Of a stretch of 40,249 nt of DNA, positions 26,062 to 35,229 are shown piece by piece. Both the position numbers and the translations under genes were made by a program. The stretch's first letter is position 1. Each line of letters starts with the position of its first letter. This DNA comes from Gammaproteobacteria bacterium. Its GTDB lineage: Bacteria; Pseudomonadota; Gammaproteobacteria; Pseudomonadales; Pseudohongiellaceae. The notes beneath the pieces are model-generated. The model saw only the letters and a program-made list of their open reading frames with translations, had not been told where the DNA came from and did not search any database. The stretch covers positions 1 through 40,249 of the forward strand of contig PBTO01000032.1 in the NCBI GenBank assembly GCA_002726595.1, in the 5' to 3' direction.

Positions 26062-28092
26062 ATGCAAACTCTGTTAACTAGGGGAAATTCACTGGCTTTC
26101 GGGAGTGCCCTGGCAGCTATTCTACTGCTTACTTCGAATCTGGTGGTCGCTCAGGACACCATCGAATGGACTACGCTGGGTAATGACTTTGCCCATACGC
26201 GTTATACACCAGCTAACCAGATCACCGCCGAGAATTTTTCTGAACTTGAAGTGGCTTGGGAGTGGAATGGTGCCAGCTTTAATGCAGTAAGCGGGCGTTC
26301 CACACCGTCATTCATTAACGGCAAATTATATACCGTCGCCGGCGCTGCGCGCAGTGTAATAGCCCTCGACCCCAAGACCGGTGAAACTCTCTGGACCTAT
26401 CGGGAGCCCAACACGCCACGTGGGGATTACTCCATGCGAGCCGATTACGGCAAGGGTGTTGGTTATGCTGAAGTCGATGGCCGCGGCGTGATTTATATTA
26501 TTTCCCCTGCGTTCTTCCTCACTGCTTTGGACGCGGACACCGGCATTCCGCTGGAAGGCTTCGGTAAGCCAGTGCCAATCGATGGTTTTCCAGAATCAGG
26601 AGTAGTTGATTTACTGGGTGATCTGGGACATCCCTATGATCCTTATAACGGCATACCGCTGGAAACCGGCTATATCACTTCTTCTTCGCCACCGATCGTG
26701 GTAAACGGCACCATCATTGTGGGCAACTCGGCCGAGCAGGGTTATCACCAATCCCGCATTGAAAACGTGCCGGGCGATATCCTGGCCTACGATGCCAGAA
26801 CGGGTGATTTTAAATGGAAATTTAATGTCATTCCCAAGCCCGGTGAATATGGCCATGAAACCTGGGAAAACGATGCCTGGGAATGGACCGGCGATGTTTC
26901 TTCCTGGGCGCCGCTTTCGGCTGATCCTGAGAACAACCTGGTCTTTATCCCAACCAACAGTGCCACTATCGATTATTACGGTGGTTTCCGCCCGGGGGAT
27001 AACCTCTATGGTGCCGCCATCATCGCCCTGGATACGCGTACCGGCGAAAGAGCCTGGCATTTCCAGATGGTAAAACATGAAATCTGGAACTTTGACAATC
27101 CCACTGCTCCGGTTCTACTCGATCTGAATATGCCAGGTCGCGGACAGGTCCCGGCAGTGGCTCAAGTCACCAAGCAGGCCTGGGTATACGCATTCGATCG
27201 AATAACCGGTGAACCTCTGTGGCCTATTGTCGATCGCCCGGTGCCTCCATCCATTGTTCCGGGTGAGGTATTATCACCAACCCAGCCCCATGTCACCAAA
27301 CCGGCTCCATACGATATGCAGGGTATAGGTATCGATGATCTGGTTGATTTCACTCCGGAGCTGCGTGCACAGGCAATCGAGGCAATGGCAGATTACGTGA
27401 TGGGGCCGCTTTTCAATCCGCCTATTCACGATACAAATCCCGAAGGTAAATATGCTGCCATGAACTGTCCGGGTGGATCTGGTGGTGCCAATATCACGGC
27501 ACCGGCAGTTGCCGATCCAACTTCTGGCTATCTGTTTGTTTCTTCTCACAAGGCCTGTTTTGCATTGCGGTTATTGCCTGGCGAGGAATCTGATCTGTTC
27601 TATGAAAACACAACAGGCACTACCCTATCGCAATATGCAAGCACGGGTGGCGCTACTGCCAGACCACCACGCCATCCAGCGGGAATCCCCCTTTGGAAGC
27701 CACCCTATAGTCGCATTACCGCAATCGACATGAACACCGGTGAGCATGCCTGGATGATTCCAACCGGTGAAACACCGGATCGGTATAAAAATAATCCAGC
27801 ACTCGCTGGCATCGATATCGGCAATACCGGTACTGGTGCGCTGGTACCTATGGTGGTAACTGCCAATATGTTGATTTATTCAGATGCTGCCAGTGACGGC
27901 ACTCCCATGCTCTATGGCATTGATAAGGCTACTGGTGAAATCATTGGCGAAATCGAAGTGCCGGCACGCAGCAGTTATGGCATGAGTTCCTGGGTGCTTG
28001 ATGGCTATCAGTACATCATACTGCAGACAGGTTCCACGCTCACTGCAATGGCACTACCGGGTGCTGCATTGGAAGCTGGCGAGGCGCACTAG
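26062..28092 (+). CDS. PQQ dehydrogenase, membrane-GDH-like, altered active site
   Basis: A 676-residue periplasmic quinoprotein with a signal peptide (ends LVVA). It has the same blade order as its paralogues (ALDPKTGETLWTY, AYDARTGDFKWKF, ALDTRTGERAWHFQ). At the catalytic block, where the other copies read W-D-x-D, this one reads KHEIWNFDNPTAP: Asn343 replaces the Asp that corresponds to the catalytic base (E. coli Gcd Asp466), while Asp345 and the downstream VTKQAWVYAFDR lysine are kept. It may use another base, work on a different substrate or have lost activity. A strong AGGAGG is present. The C-terminal AGEAH tail is short. A perfect hairpin lies downstream. Confidence 0.88.
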   Translation: MQTLLTRGNSLAFGSALAAILLLTSNLVVAQDTIEWTTLGNDFAHTRYTPANQITAENFSELEVAWEWNGASFNAVSGRSTPSFINGKLYTVAGAARSVIALDPKTGETLWTYREPNTPRGDYSMRADYGKGVGYAEVDGRGVIYIISPAFFLTALDADTGIPLEGFGKPVPIDGFPESGVVDLLGDLGHPYDPYNGIPLETGYITSSSPPIVVNGTIIVGNSAEQGYHQSRIENVPGDILAYDARTGDFKWKFNVIPKPGEYGHETWENDAWEWTGDVSSWAPLSADPENNLVFIPTNSATIDYYGGFRPGDNLYGAAIIALDTRTGERAWHFQMVKHEIWNFDNPTAPVLLDLNMPGRGQVPAVAQVTKQAWVYAFDRITGEPLWPIVDRPVPPSIVPGEVLSPTQPHVTKPAPYDMQGIGIDDLVDFTPELRAQAIEAMADYVMGPLFNPPIHDTNPEGKYAAMNCPGGSGGANITAPAVADPTSGYLFVSSHKACFALRLLPGEESDLFYENTTGTTLSQYASTGGATARPPRHPAGIPLWKPPYSRITAIDMNTGEHAWMIPTGETPDRYKNNPALAGIDIGNTGTGALVPMVVTANMLIYSDAASDGTPMLYGIDKATGEIIGEIEVPARSSYGMSSWVLDGYQYIILQTGSTLTAMALPGAALEAGEAH

Positions 28093-28163
28093 GACTAATA
28101 GCAATTAGTCAGAGGTGCCTTAAATAGTCGAACCTGATAAATGCATCTCGATATGGATTTCAA

Positions 28164-28186
28164 CCATTGCCCGTCAAGGGCAATGG
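28164..28186 (+). other. Perfect hairpin after the quinoprotein gene
   Basis: A nine-bp perfect stem with loop of five bases, about 70 bases after the stop. No T-run follows, so an RNA-stabilising hairpin or weak terminator is possible. Confidence 0.55.
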
Positions 28187-28257
28187 AGTGCGCCAAAAGT
28201 CAGTGAAATGACTCTTTCACGCCAGCTTTAGGTGGACAGCTTACAGCAGGGATTCAT

Positions 28258-28857
28258 GTGGCTAAAACAATTGATTATTATCTGTCTCTGGTATCTCCCT
28301 GGAGTTACCTGGGGCATCAGCGTCTACTGGAAATCGCTACTCGCCATCAGGCTACAATCAATATCTGGCCGGTGGATCTCAGCGTTATCTTTCCCCAAAG
28401 TGGTGGTTTGCCTTTGCCAAAACGAGCCCCCGTGCGACAAGCCTATCGCATGCAGGAACTACAGCGATGGCGCGATTATTTGAATGTTGAGTTAGTTTTG
28501 GAGCCTGCGTATTTCCCAACCAGTGACAAATTGGCTGCTGCCATGGTAATCAAATTGCGCGAGACACAAGCTGACGCAGCACTGGGTCTGGCCGGAGCTT
28601 GTTTACGTGCCTGCTGGGTAGAAGAACGCGATATAGGTAATCCCGATACACTGGGCGCAATTGCCGAAGAAAATCAACTGGACGCCAGCCTGCTGTTGGC
28701 AGATTCAGACAAAGCACTCGATACTCGAACCGAGGACAGCAAGGCGGCACTACAGCGCGGCGTCTTTGGTGTGCCAACATTCATCCACGGCGAGCAGATA
28801 TTCTGGGGCCAGGATAGACTGGATTTTCTGGAACGTGCTTTAGTCGCTTCCCAGTAA
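28258..28857 (+). CDS. HCCA-isomerase-like DsbA-family protein
   Basis: A 199-residue protein of the 2-hydroxychromene-2-carboxylate isomerase / GST-kappa group, starting at a GTG with AGGGA upstream. The active-site SPWSYLG (Ser where thioredoxins have Cys), EPAYFPTS, an all-helical insert with LACLRACWVEERDIGN, and the closing GVFGVPTFIHGEQIFWGQDRLDFL are all present. These use glutathione in isomerisation of aromatic or other intermediates. It lies between two quinoprotein genes and may handle a product of theirs, though that is inference. Confidence 0.87.
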   Translation: MAKTIDYYLSLVSPWSYLGHQRLLEIATRHQATINIWPVDLSVIFPQSGGLPLPKRAPVRQAYRMQELQRWRDYLNVELVLEPAYFPTSDKLAAAMVIKLRETQADAALGLAGACLRACWVEERDIGNPDTLGAIAEENQLDASLLLADSDKALDTRTEDSKAALQRGVFGVPTFIHGEQIFWGQDRLDFLERALVASQ

Positions 28858-28894
28858 AACGGATTCTCTCGCTATTATTGCCGAAGCTGCCCGC

Positions 28895-30853
28895 TCAGGG
28901 CAGAGCAAACACAATCAGTTCGGCATCGCTATCCCGTCCGCCACCGGCGACTGCAATGTACTGTTTGCCGTCGTGCATATAGCTCATCGGGGCGCCATGT
29001 AATCGTTGTTCGACCATCAACTCGGCTACCAGTTCACCGCTGGCTTTGTCGTGGGCCACCAGAATCGAACCGTGGGCATCTTCATCAATCTCGTCTTTCT
29101 GGGCAAGATAGGAGATCAAAAGCGTTTTGGTTACCAGTATTCCCCCTTCAGCTACTACATCACCATAAGGGCTGCCCAGTGGACCCAGATCAAGGTGAGC
29201 TATTTCAGGGTGATCCGTAGGTCCCTTGCCGAACGGTATCTGCCAGACGTGAGCTCCTGTGTTTAAATCGATTGCCGTTATGCGGCGATAGGGCGGTTTC
29301 AACAGCGGTAAGCCTTGAGGACCAACCCCCCGGTCCATCTCGATCACATAGCGCCAGTCAGACGTGCCTGCAGCCGGTTCTACCAGCGACATCCCCATAG
29401 GGCGGGTGGATGAGGGGATGTAGAGAATCTGGCTTTCCGGGTCCATGGTTGCCCCGGGAAAATTCGCCCCGCCACCGGCACCCGGCACCACGAATGTGGA
29501 TCGCTTACCATTCTGTCCCCTGACAATCGGCGGTGTAAAAATAGGCCCCAGGACAAACTCTTCAGCCAATGCCAGCGCTGCTGTCTTTAACTCGGGGGTG
29601 AAATCGATAAGATCATCCACAGTTACGCCGATGCGTTCAAAGGGCAGCGGCCAGGTCGGATGGGGCTGAGTTGGATGGGTTCTTTCACCGGGCACTGTAG
29701 TTTGCGGCACGGTACGCTCTTCGATGGGCCACACCGGCTCACCGGTTACACGATCGAAAACGTAGGTGAAGCCGGTCTTCGAGACCTGTGCAACCGCCTT
29801 GATTTGCCGGCCGTCGACTTCGATATCGATCAGATTGGGAGCCGAGGCAATATCGTAATCCCACAGGCCATGGTGCACGGTTTGAAAATGCCAGACCAGT
29901 TCACCGGTTTCAGCGTTGAGGCATAGCAGGCTCTCGGCATAGACATTTTCACCGAGTCGCATGCCACCCCAATAGTCGTTGGTTGGTGTCGAGGTTGGCA
30001 GGTAGACAAGGCCGAGCTCATCGTCGGCTGCCATGAACGACCAGACGTTGGTATTGCCGGCGGTGCGCCAGGAATCGTTCTCCCAGGTTTCCACGAAATC
30101 TTCATCGGCCTGGGGAATGGTATTAAAGCGCCATTTAAATTCTCCGGTACGGGCATCGTAGGCACGTACATGGCCTGGGGGACTTCGGTTCTGCATCGTG
30201 TAGTCGTAGATTTTTGAACCGATAATCACTGTGTTACCCACAGCGATCGGAGGTGAGCCATGGGTGATATTACGCACTTCAAATTCCCGTCGACCCAGGT
30301 CATTTTTCAAATCTACGATACCGTTGTCACCGAATTCGGGATCTGGAAGTCCGGTTGTCACGTCGATAGAAACCAGCTGTTTACCGAGGGTGGCGAGAAA
30401 TATCCGCTCTACCTCGCCATCGGACCAGTACTCGATGCCGCGAGTTTGTATGGGTGAAAAATTAGGCGGACCGAGGCGGTAACTCTCAGGATCATAAAGC
30501 CATAGCTCTGCGCCTGTTGCTGCATCCAGCGCCACCACCTGGCCGTGGTTGGTTGCCGTGTAGATGCGACCGCCAACCATTAAGGGTGTTGCGCGGTAGT
30601 CTCCGGTAAAGTAGAGCAGATCCTCATCGATCCGGTAATCTGCAGATTCCCAACGCCAGGCTACTTCGAGTTGGTCGAAGTTAATCTTATCGATCTGGCT
30701 TAGATCGGCATATTTTGCTGAGGTATGATCGCCACCGTGGTGGCGCCATTCACCGACCGGGCCCGTTTGCATACCGCCGTCGGGCTGTGGTGAGCAACCG
30801 CCCAGCAAACCCAATACTACAAATAGTTGTGCAAATATCTTTTTATCAATCAT
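28895..30853 (-). CDS. PQQ dehydrogenase lipoprotein
   Basis: A 652-residue quinoprotein with a lipoprotein signal (lipobox LGGC, Cys20) instead of a cleaved signal peptide, so it should be membrane-tethered. Blades: ALDAATGAELWLY, AYDARTGEFKWRF, CLNAETGELVWHFQ. The active site is intact: HHGLWDYDIASAP (Asp332, Asp334) and the lysine in VSKTGFTYVFDR. It is closest to the protein at 2803 in layout. No convincing Shine-Dalgarno precedes the ATG. It is convergent with the HCCA-isomerase-like gene. Confidence 0.9.
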   Translation of the reverse strand: MIDKKIFAQLFVVLGLLGGCSPQPDGGMQTGPVGEWRHHGGDHTSAKYADLSQIDKINFDQLEVAWRWESADYRIDEDLLYFTGDYRATPLMVGGRIYTATNHGQVVALDAATGAELWLYDPESYRLGPPNFSPIQTRGIEYWSDGEVERIFLATLGKQLVSIDVTTGLPDPEFGDNGIVDLKNDLGRREFEVRNITHGSPPIAVGNTVIIGSKIYDYTMQNRSPPGHVRAYDARTGEFKWRFNTIPQADEDFVETWENDSWRTAGNTNVWSFMAADDELGLVYLPTSTPTNDYWGGMRLGENVYAESLLCLNAETGELVWHFQTVHHGLWDYDIASAPNLIDIEVDGRQIKAVAQVSKTGFTYVFDRVTGEPVWPIEERTVPQTTVPGERTHPTQPHPTWPLPFERIGVTVDDLIDFTPELKTAALALAEEFVLGPIFTPPIVRGQNGKRSTFVVPGAGGGANFPGATMDPESQILYIPSSTRPMGMSLVEPAAGTSDWRYVIEMDRGVGPQGLPLLKPPYRRITAIDLNTGAHVWQIPFGKGPTDHPEIAHLDLGPLGSPYGDVVAEGGILVTKTLLISYLAQKDEIDEDAHGSILVAHDKASGELVAELMVEQRLHGAPMSYMHDGKQYIAVAGGGRDSDAELIVFALP

Positions 30854-30927
30854 CGCAACAATCCAGTTGTCCAGTTTTACACTAATTCAGAAAAACTAAT
30901 TCATGAATTGGGAACAGGGGCTTTACC

Positions 30928-31830
30928 TCAATGTGGCAGATTTTTGTCAAGAAACTTGAACACTGAGTCATAGATGCGCAGCATCTCATTGGCTGGAAAT
31001 CCTCCATGCCTTCCATTGGGTACAGTGATCAATTCATTTGTCACTTCAGCCCTGCCTAGCGCCTCGTGTAATTGCACAGCATGTGCGTAAGGCACAGTTG
31101 GGTCGGCATCGCCATGAATGCTAATAATCGGGGGTAGGTCTGCAGAAACGTAATTCAACGGTGATACACGGCTGGCAATATCATATTTATCAGGCATTGA
31201 TCCCATCCAACGCACAGCATAGGACTTCTGATTTACGCCATCCAGCAGGTCACCCACATCAGTAATGCCGTACCAGTTGACAATGGCGGCTACACTGGGT
31301 GTCTCCTCGCCCAGGCATTGGCGGTCCAGACCGCTGCCGGCGGGGAGCATTCCGGTGGTTAGCGCTAGATGACCTCCAGCGGAATTGCCAGATACAACGA
31401 GGCGATTAACATCGAAGCCATACTGCTCTGCATTGCGTGCAACCCAGCGTAGTGCACAGAGGCTGTCTTCAACCGCCGCCGGTGCCAGTGACACATCGCC
31501 CAAGCGGTACTGTACATTTACCGCTGCCCAGCCTTTTTCCAGATAGGGCATCAGGCGCAACACATTGGCTTCCTTGGACCCACCAACCCAACCGCCGCCA
31601 TGATAATAAATAAAAGTCGGTGCGGGCCCATCGGCGTTACGCGATCGATAGACATCGACTTTTAATTCCATATTATTGGCTTTTAAATAAGTAATATTAG
31701 GAACAACGCCGAATTCATTCTGCACAGTGGCAGCCCACGAAGCGGTGTCGGTAAGTTGAGCCAGCGCTGAGTTTATTGGCAGCATGGAAATTGCAGTGAC
31801 TAATGCCGAGGAGAAAAACAGTTTGTTCAT
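30928..31830 (-). CDS. Exported HSL/BD-FAE-type esterase
   Basis: A 300-residue alpha/beta hydrolase with a signal peptide (ends SALAQ). Motifs: YYHGGGWVGGS (oxyanion hole of the HSL family), nucleophile elbow GNSAGGH, acid in HGDADPTVPY and His in NGRHGGF. Length and order fit bacterial exported carboxylesterases related to feruloyl esterases of the BD-FAE kind. GGAG precedes the ATG. It lies upstream of the lipoprotein quinoprotein on the same strand (74 bases), suggesting a hydrolase-oxidase pair. Confidence 0.88.
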   Translation of the reverse strand: MNKLFFSSALVTAISMLPINSALAQLTDTASWAATVQNEFGVVPNITYLKANNMELKVDVYRSRNADGPAPTFIYYHGGGWVGGSKEANVLRLMPYLEKGWAAVNVQYRLGDVSLAPAAVEDSLCALRWVARNAEQYGFDVNRLVVSGNSAGGHLALTTGMLPAGSGLDRQCLGEETPSVAAIVNWYGITDVGDLLDGVNQKSYAVRWMGSMPDKYDIASRVSPLNYVSADLPPIISIHGDADPTVPYAHAVQLHEALGRAEVTNELITVPNGRHGGFPANEMLRIYDSVFKFLDKNLPH

Positions 31831-32230
31831 GACTTTACTCCGTTGTTCTTGTTGTCAAAAAGAGGGACGTTAATAGTACCGGTGAAAGTTTGCCAATCTC
31901 AGGAGGAGAGTAACCAGTAAAGGCGTCCGCTTGTATACGCTAAATATGCGGCCGTCAGCTGGTAGATTAATTTTATCGATCTCCTTTCCAGAGTCGCCGT
32001 TGCTAGCATATAACAGGGCAACGGACCCGTCACTGCCTGTGTTTGTCTAAATCGACTTGAATTTGGCCCCCATAGTGTCGGTATTGTCGCTACCGGCGGC
32101 TTGAGAGGCAGGATTAGCCCAAAAAGGGCCAGTGTCTGAGGTATCCCCAAAAATTTAAAGCTCATCGTCTAAGCGTTGGTGTGTTTAACGGGCTTGGGCT
32201 TGGCAAACGTAGGTAATTGATGCGTGTATC

Positions 32231-32342
32231 GGGGATTGGAAAGGGGGTACTGTTTTTCCGTTCCTATGGGCCATCCCTGGCCCGTCCCGCGCTTCATCCC
32301 TGGCGCTAGTCACGGAAAAACAGTACACCCTCCCCAATCCCC
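32231..32342 (-). repeat. Hairpin element copy A
   Basis: An outer stem of 31 bp (32231-32261 with 32312-32342, about three imperfect positions) encloses a 50-base core (32262-32311). The core holds an inner stem GGGCCA/TGGCCC (32268-32283) and a GCGC pair. The reverse complement of the core is 47 of 50 identical to the core of copy B. Confidence 0.85.
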
Positions 32343-32505
32343 TGTCGGATTCACTGTTCTTTTTGAACTCCTAATCCCGGTGCTTTTGCAAGAAAAGCCA
32401 GAGAAGTACATGGTCATAGTCTCGGTTGCTGTTTTTGATAAAGCCTAGAAGTCAGAGACTGTTGCTTATCTCTCAGTTATGCCTCAGATGTAGATAAAAA
32501 CTCGA

Positions 32506-32617
32506 GCGAGCTTGGAATAGGGGGGTGTTTTCTTGTGACTAGCGCCAGGGATGAAGCGCGGGACGGGCCAAGGATGGCCCAATGGAGCAAGAAAACAATC
32601 CCTTATTCCAAGCTTGC
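32506..32617 (+). repeat. Hairpin element copy B
   Basis: An outer stem of about 30 bp (32506-32535 with 32588-32617) encloses a core (32537-32586) matching copy A inverted, with the same inner GGGCCA/TGGCCC stem (32565-32580). The outer arms differ from those of copy A in sequence but remain self-complementary. Confidence 0.85.
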
Positions 32618-32778
32618 GTTCTAACCGTATAGCACCAGCAATAAAAATGGGTACATTACACGCAAATATTAGTCTAATCTATTGGTTTAGCTCGACATAC
32701 TTTGGGGTATCTCAGGGTCAGTGCAATAAACAAGATCATCTCTGAAAGTCTGATTGCTTCCTTGCTCGTGGTTCCCAG

Positions 32779-34962
32779 TCAGTAAGTCCCACTTATCTTT
32801 AAGGACAACACACGGCCGCGGCTACTGCACTGATCTTCAATTTCCTCGATTATGCCGGCAGAGATATGCCCAAGAAAACGCGTGCGTTCCCGGCATTGCA
32901 GGTTGTTGGTGGTATCTCTGGCATCGAAACGAAACGTAGTCCCACCGAAGGCGATAAACTCGAGGAAAAGCGAGACCTGGGGTTCCCCGATACTGTCGAC
33001 CACATCATCGATATCGTAACGTTTCTGGTTGCTATCGAAACGGTTGTTCCAACTGGCGCCGTAGTTCATATTCCACTGTGGCAGGTCATGGCGAAAACTG
33101 ACCGACCAGCGGCCGCGACCAAAGTTGGCGAATCTTCGATCTATTCCTAAAAAGGGATCTTTGATTTCTGAGTCGGCTACATTAAAGCGTGAGGAGACCA
33201 GCAGATTTGGCATATTGATCATATTCATTCTGACACTGGCGTTGATAGTGAGCCCATACATTTTTCCGTCACCGATGTTGCCGGATGCAGACTGCAGGTC
33301 ATCCTCAGACGGTGAAACATCGATCCGATCGATCATGTCGTGATGGTCATGATAGTAAATATTGGCATCGATCACGCCGATATCGTTTGGCAAACGGTAT
33401 TCGGCATTGAAGTCGTATTTCCAAAACCACATCTGGGTAAGATTTGCGTTGCCTGCCAGTGTGTTGGAATCATTATCCTGCTCATCAGTCGATGCGACAA
33501 AATCACTGAATCTCAATTGGCTGACAACTTTTTGTATAGATCCCCGGAGCTGTACGGCTGGAGTCAGGTCAAAGCGGTAGTCCACTTTGGGCTTTAAAAA
33601 ATCGAAATCGCGCTTCTTGGACACATCACCAGATTGGGTAATTTCGGAAGTTTCGTACAGTAAAGTGCTTTCCAGTGACATTCTGGGGTTGATAATCCAG
33701 TTATGAATCGCAAAGGGCTCGTAGCGAATTTCCTCGACTTTTGAATTGGCATTGTTAACTGCAACTGGAACCAGACCGCCAAAAGCCGGCGAAGGAGTTC
33801 CGGTGCTGCTGGCCACGCCAAGTGCCAGATTCGAATCGAGAATTGTCTGGGCTCGCTCTGCGCCGAATTCAATATCCTGATTTTCGAAAATATCGAAAGT
33901 GTAGGAACCACGGACTATGCGCTCTTCCAGCGTTCTGCCGGAATCCAGGAATAAATTCTTGGTTTCGGAACCGTCACTAGCAATCTGATAGCGCTCGCGG
34001 GTGGTAGATCGATTATCCTGATTGGAAATAAACAACACCTTGAAGCGGGAGCCCTGGTCGGACAGGTATTCGTAGTCTCCGCCGATTTCCCAGTTATCCC
34101 GGTCCCCTGGAATATCTTCACGTTCATTTTCTATGCTGTTTGGTGTAACTCTCAGGTCAGTAGTCCGGCGAAACAAATCTGTCGGGTTATCATTTTGGGA
34201 ATAAAGGGCATTAAACCGGGCACTGCTGTTGCCATTAATTTCGTACTCCAGATTTGCGCTGACCTCTTCCCCGAGTTGGTCTGTAATACGATCCTCTCGT
34301 ACCGTGTCATTGGGTGAAAAATCGCCAAGTATGCTGAATTCATCACTCTCAGAGTGATTGTAACGTGGCTCAGCCACGGCGCTGAGCACATAATCGAGGC
34401 CACCTATTTGATTGCTATAGGTAATCGATCCGCCGGGCTGATTCTCTCCGTCCCGGTATCTGTCCATATTCGCCTCATACGAGACGCTGGAGTTGGAAAG
34501 TTCTTCAAACAGAACAACATTGACTACCTGGGCACTGCCCCGGACATCCAGTTCCCCGGAAGTGCCGCGAATGAGCTCGATATAATCAACCTGTTCGGTA
34601 GTTATCCTGCGCAGCAGGTTTCGGGTTTGATTGTTCTTGCCGGCTGTTCTTTTTCCATTGATCAATATCTCACTGCCACCACTGCCACCTCCGAAGCCAC
34701 GTCCTCCGCGGTCACTGTTACCACCAAAGCTGCCGTTAGGACCACCGCCGGTAGTTGAACCGACACCGGGAATCCGGTCCAGCATGTCCCGGGCTGAAAC
34801 GGGAGCATATTGCTCGAAATAGGAAGCGGGATACATTACGGTGGTCTCTTCCTCGGTGCTGGCGTCCTGGGCAAAAGCAAACTGGCACATATTCGCCGCA
34901 AGTAGTAGTGAGAAGGGGAGGAAGCGTAAAGACTTGGGGACTCGCATCGGCTGATTATCCAT
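32779..34962 (-). CDS. TonB-dependent outer-membrane receptor
   Basis: A 727-residue protein with a signal peptide (ends FAFAQ), a possible TonB box (EEETTVM), a plug domain (APVSARDMLDRIPGV...EILINGKRTAG...LLRRITTEQVDYIELIRG) and a C-terminal barrel with repeated strands, ending in an aromatic residue (SGTY) as expected for outer-membrane insertion. Two late cysteines (LQCRERTR, DQCSSRG) may form a loop disulfide. A Gly/Asn/Arg-rich insert of about 25 residues sits inside the plug. The ligand is unknown. The ATG at 34962 lacks a good Shine-Dalgarno; M6 is an alternative. Confidence 0.92.
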   Translation of the reverse strand: MDNQPMRVPKSLRFLPFSLLLAANMCQFAFAQDASTEEETTVMYPASYFEQYAPVSARDMLDRIPGVGSTTGGGPNGSFGGNSDRGGRGFGGGSGGSEILINGKRTAGKNNQTRNLLRRITTEQVDYIELIRGTSGELDVRGSAQVVNVVLFEELSNSSVSYEANMDRYRDGENQPGGSITYSNQIGGLDYVLSAVAEPRYNHSESDEFSILGDFSPNDTVREDRITDQLGEEVSANLEYEINGNSSARFNALYSQNDNPTDLFRRTTDLRVTPNSIENEREDIPGDRDNWEIGGDYEYLSDQGSRFKVLFISNQDNRSTTRERYQIASDGSETKNLFLDSGRTLEERIVRGSYTFDIFENQDIEFGAERAQTILDSNLALGVASSTGTPSPAFGGLVPVAVNNANSKVEEIRYEPFAIHNWIINPRMSLESTLLYETSEITQSGDVSKKRDFDFLKPKVDYRFDLTPAVQLRGSIQKVVSQLRFSDFVASTDEQDNDSNTLAGNANLTQMWFWKYDFNAEYRLPNDIGVIDANIYYHDHHDMIDRIDVSPSEDDLQSASGNIGDGKMYGLTINASVRMNMINMPNLLVSSRFNVADSEIKDPFLGIDRRFANFGRGRWSVSFRHDLPQWNMNYGASWNNRFDSNQKRYDIDDVVDSIGEPQVSLFLEFIAFGGTTFRFDARDTTNNLQCRERTRFLGHISAGIIEEIEDQCSSRGRVLSLKISGTY

Positions 34963-35229
34963 TGCTATTTTTTAATATGTGGGCACAAAAATAAGTGGGT
35001 TTAGTCTGTTTCAGCTTTAAGCGCTTGTTATTGAGCGGGCATTTTATCGCAGGTGGGGGGAAATAAATGTTACAAATTATGATAATTGGAGATATCGATT
35101 AGTTATTTGTCTTGTTAAACAATGGGTTAAGGGAGAAGAGCAAGAGCAATGGTGCGACACTCACTTTGTTCTCTTGCTTTTAAGTCAGCCCTTTAAGCGG
35201 CGTAGAGCTACTCGGTATCGCCAGTGCTG

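Larger units (their letters stand above)
31831..32778. other. Long intergenic region (948 bp) with two hairpin elements
   Basis: No ORF with coding character. It contains two inverted copies of a hairpin element (32231-32342 and 32506-32617), separated by about 160 bases of AT-rich sequence. Nothing else was called. Confidence 0.7.

Noticed and set aside
32224-32448. 74-codon ORF running through hairpin copy A
   Set aside because: It follows the repeat itself, has no Shine-Dalgarno, and the opposite copy gives an unrelated peptide; it is a by-product of the repeat.
35139-35178. Hairpin between selenoprotein and TonB receptor as terminator
   Set aside because: An 8-bp stem with a 24-base loop and no T tail on the minus strand; too weak.
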